Assembly: GCF_019049245.1 (NCBI RefSeq)
Contig: NZ_JAGMUK010000053.1
Span: 1-64,000 of the forward strand
Source of the DNA: Streptomyces sp. AC555_RSS877
GTDB lineage: Bacteria > Actinomycetota > Actinomycetes > Streptomycetales > Streptomycetaceae
DNA: 64,000 nucleotides
Direction: 5' to 3'
A program made the translations under genes and the position numbers. The notes beneath the pieces are model-generated. The model was not told the DNA's origin, did no database searches, and saw only the letters and a list, made by a program, of their open reading frames with translations. Below are positions 62,108 to 64,000 of this stretch, one piece after another. Each line of letters begins with the position of its first letter. Position 1 is the first letter of the stretch.

Positions 62108-63148
62108 TCAGCGACCGGGCCGGCCGCCGCCCACAGCCCGCCGGCGCACCGAGGCGAACAGGACCGCCGAGCCGAGCGCCAGCGTCGCCGCGCCGCCCAC
62201 GGCGAGGTACGGCGTGCTGCCGTCGCCACCGGTCTCGGCGAGGTCCCCGGTGTTGCCCGCCGCCTTCGCCTCGTCGAGCGGGGAACTCTCGCCCTGGGTG
62301 ACCGGCTCGGCCGCGGGACTCGTCTCCGGACTCGCCTGCGAATCCGTCTCCGTCTCGGCCGATGTCCTGGCGTCCTGGTCATCATGGCCGTTGTGCTCGA
62401 CCGTCGACTTGTCGGTGCCGTCCTCGATCTGCTCCTCGGAGGGAGCGGAGGCGGTCGGGACCGGGGACGCGCCGCTCGTCGTACCGCCGTCACTGTCGCT
62501 GCCACCGCTCCCGCCGCCGAACGCCACGTCCGAGCAGGAGTAGAACGCCTCCGGGCTGTCCGAGCGCTGCCAGATCGCGTACAGCAACTGCTTGCCGGAG
62601 CGCTGGGGGAGGCTGCCGGAGAAGGTGGAGAAGCCGCCGGACGTCACCGGGTCGGTGGCCGTCGCCACCGGGTTGGCCAGGTCCAGGTCGTCCCAGGCGA
62701 GTGGCTGCGCCGGGTCGTAACCGGCCTTGGTGATGTACACCGTGAAGGTCCCCTTGTGCGGGGCGGTCACGCGGTACTTGAAGGTGTACGACCCACTGCT
62801 CACGCTGGTCGCGGGCCAGTCGGCGCGGACCAGGTCGAGCCCCTTGAACTCGTCGTTGTTCGCGCTGCACAGCCTGCCGTCCGGGATCAGCGCCTGGTGC
62901 CGTCCGTCCGCGTTGCCGATGCGGATGCCGTTCCAGTCGTAGAGCGCCTGCGTGCCGCCGGCCGCGACCGCCGCCCGGCACGCGTCCGACGCCGGGTTCT
63001 CGGGGCCCTCCGCGTAACACTGCGAGATCCGGCTGACCGGGTCGCCCATCGATCCGTGCGCGGCCGCGGGGGCGGCGGACAGGGTGGTCAGGGCCAGCGG
63101 GGCCAGGCCGAGAACGGCGACGGTGACGGCCTTGCGGCGTGCGGGCAT
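62108..63148 (-). CDS. AA10 lytic polysaccharide monooxygenase with LAXTG cell-wall sorting signal
   Basis: The 346-residue protein has a signal peptide (1-30, ending APAAA), so the mature chain begins with His31, the first copper ligand of the histidine brace. His131 (TAPHKGTF) is the second, and the Phe of EAFYSCSDVAF lies near the axial site. The AA10 domain ends near residue 212. A Ser/Asp/Glu/Thr-rich stalk of about 85 residues follows, then LAETG (303-307), a membrane helix and RRR, a class E sortase signal. It should therefore be wall-anchored. AA10 enzymes cleave chitin or cellulose oxidatively. The position matches an S. coelicolor LPMO (SCO1734, from memory). The start is ATG 63148 after GAGGAGATC. 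Confidence 0.93.
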   Translation of the reverse strand: MPARRKAVTVAVLGLAPLALTTLSAAPAAAHGSMGDPVSRISQCYAEGPENPASDACRAAVAAGGTQALYDWNGIRIGNADGRHQALIPDGRLCSANNDEFKGLDLVRADWPATSVSSGSYTFKYRVTAPHKGTFTVYITKAGYDPAQPLAWDDLDLANPVATATDPVTSGGFSTFSGSLPQRSGKQLLYAIWQRSDSPEAFYSCSDVAFGGGSGGSDSDGGTTSGASPVPTASAPSEEQIEDGTDKSTVEHNGHDDQDARTSAETETDSQASPETSPAAEPVTQGESSPLDEAKAAGNTGDLAETGGDGSTPYLAVGGAATLALGSAVLFASVRRRAVGGGRPGR

Positions 63149-63308
63149 GGGGGATCTCCTCGAACCGGAACTTGGTGCGTGCCGGATCAAAGAAACCGTG
63201 AAAAAGCCTGCTGGGGGCTGCTGGAGGCGATCTTTATGGCCGCCTTAAGGGAGGGCTGAGACGGAGATCAGGTAGGTGGCCGGCCTGCGTCACGGTGGCG
63301 GCAGCGAT

Positions 63309-63887
63309 CTAGGACACGGCCGCCTGGCGCGCCACGCGGTGGCGGAGGTAGACGACTCCCGAGGGGAAGGTGCGGGTCTCGACGAGTTCGAGATCCACCC
63401 GGCGCTCGCGCTGGGGAAAGAACGGAGTGCCACCGCCGACCAGCACCGGGTAGACCATGGCCCGGTACTCGTCGATCAGATCCGCCGCGGCCGCCTCGGC
63501 GGCGAGAGTCGCGCCGCCGATCGCGATGTCGCCCTCTCCCGGCTCGGCTCGCAGCCGCTCGATCTCCTCCGCCACGCCGCCGGAGGCCAGGCGGGCATTG
63601 CCCTGCACCGACGACAGCGTGGTGGAGAACACCACCCTCGGCAGCGCCTTCCACAGCGCGGTCCACTCGAGATTGGCGTCGTCGAGCGACGGATCCTGGT
63701 CGGCGGTCTCCCAGTACAGCATCGTCTCGTACAGCCGTCGTCCCAGCAGGTGGACGCCGACCTCTCGAATCTCGTCGATCCAGAAGCGAAAGGCCTCCTC
63801 GTCGGGCACCGTCCAGTCGAAGCGGCCGTCCGGCCCGACGATGTAGCCGTCAAGTGAGACGCTCATCGAATAGGTCACGCTGCGCAT
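63309..63887 (-). CDS. Dihydrofolate reductase-family protein (RibD C-terminal type)
   Basis: The 192-residue protein has the DHFR/RibD_C fold: SMSVSLDGYIVGPDGRFDWT at the start, LLGRRLYETMLYW in the middle, GDIAIGGATLAAEAAAADLIDEYRAMVYPVLVGGGTPFF in the C-terminal half (nucleotide-binding GGATL). Members reduce pteridine- or pyrimidine-like substrates with NADPH; the substrate here is unknown, and it is not a true FolA. The ATG at 63887 follows AGGAGGACTTCTC. The neighbouring upstream gene lies outside the window. Confidence 0.9.
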   Translation of the reverse strand: MRSVTYSMSVSLDGYIVGPDGRFDWTVPDEEAFRFWIDEIREVGVHLLGRRLYETMLYWETADQDPSLDDANLEWTALWKALPRVVFSTTLSSVQGNARLASGGVAEEIERLRAEPGEGDIAIGGATLAAEAAAADLIDEYRAMVYPVLVGGGTPFFPQRERRVDLELVETRTFPSGVVYLRHRVARQAAVS

Positions 63888-64000
63888 GAGAAGTCCTCCT
63901 CGGTCACGGGCTCGACGGTACGACCGCCGCAAGCCGCGGAACTCATCGCGACGCGCGGGATCACCTGCGCCTCACCACTGGCCGAGCCCGTCGCACGGCG

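Noticed and set aside
62054..63259. Open frame on the + strand opposite the AA10 gene
   Set aside because: The minus strand has a signal peptide, copper-site histidines and sorting motif; the + frame is featureless Arg/Gly-rich sequence.

Overview
The window is about 72% G+C chromosomal DNA with extreme third-position GC, many GTG starts, tight ATGA/GTGA gene overlaps and strong GGAGG ribosome sites. Gene content and order (pyrG, ald, parA-like, scpA-scpB-rluB, aroH, tyrA-cmk-plsC-der, a SepF-like gene, dnaE2-imuB, lipase, AA10 monooxygenase) are typical of a Streptomyces core-chromosome region and closely resemble my memory of the S. coelicolor SCO1734-SCO1776 interval. No rRNA, tRNA, CRISPR array, insertion sequence or prophage was recognised.

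Layout. 95-6016: PucR regulator, a luciferase-like flavin oxidoreductase, an FAD-linked oxidase and a GH15 trehalase/glucoamylase-type enzyme. 6513-11144: CTP synthase, ADP-ribose pyrophosphatase-type NUDIX, and a large NTPase/TPR protein. 11290-17418: alanine dehydrogenase, then a chromosome-organisation cluster: ParA-like ATPase, a small protein with a ribbon-helix-helix-like end, ScpA, ScpB and RluB. 17587-21038: a block of an NrtR-type NUDIX regulator, an ADP-ribosylglycohydrolase, a Rieske lipoprotein with a membrane partner, and a secreted protein. 21275-25751: chorismate mutase, prephenate dehydrogenase, CMP kinase, acyltransferase and the GTPase Der. 25807-28121: two genes of unknown function and a secreted Rpf-like muralytic protein. 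28039-33836: a branched-chain amino acid type ABC system containing a LivH-LivM-LivG fusion, with lipoprotein genes divergent from it.

33908-45000: WYL regulator, a stand-alone ctaD, an I78 inhibitor, a PAP2 phosphatase, a PIG-V-like mannosyltransferase, a DHA2 exporter, an acyl-CoA dehydrogenase, the SepF-like protein and a DUF5685-type protein with a strikingly cysteine-rich tail. 45046-50997: a divergent polar amino acid/organosulfur type uptake and oxidation system whose binding-protein gene is preceded by a short Cys-terminated leader peptide and an attenuator-like hairpin. 51048-55495: two streptogrisin-type secreted proteases among three decayed genes. 55649-60087: the dnaE2-imuB mutagenesis pair under a LexA-like box. 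60091-63887: cupin/MarR divergent pair, secreted lipase, an AA10 monooxygenase with a LAXTG sorting signal, and a DHFR-like reductase.

The strongest candidates for follow-up are the cysteine-leader-controlled ABC/flavoprotein system, the ParA plus ribbon-helix-helix pair beside scpAB, the Liv fusion with a hairpin in its linker, the DUF5685 cysteine tail, and a short Streptomyces repeat inserted in frame into imuB. Several genes have a -10-like hexamer 6-7 bases before the start codon, suggesting leaderless transcripts. All family assignments come from reading motifs; no database search was run.
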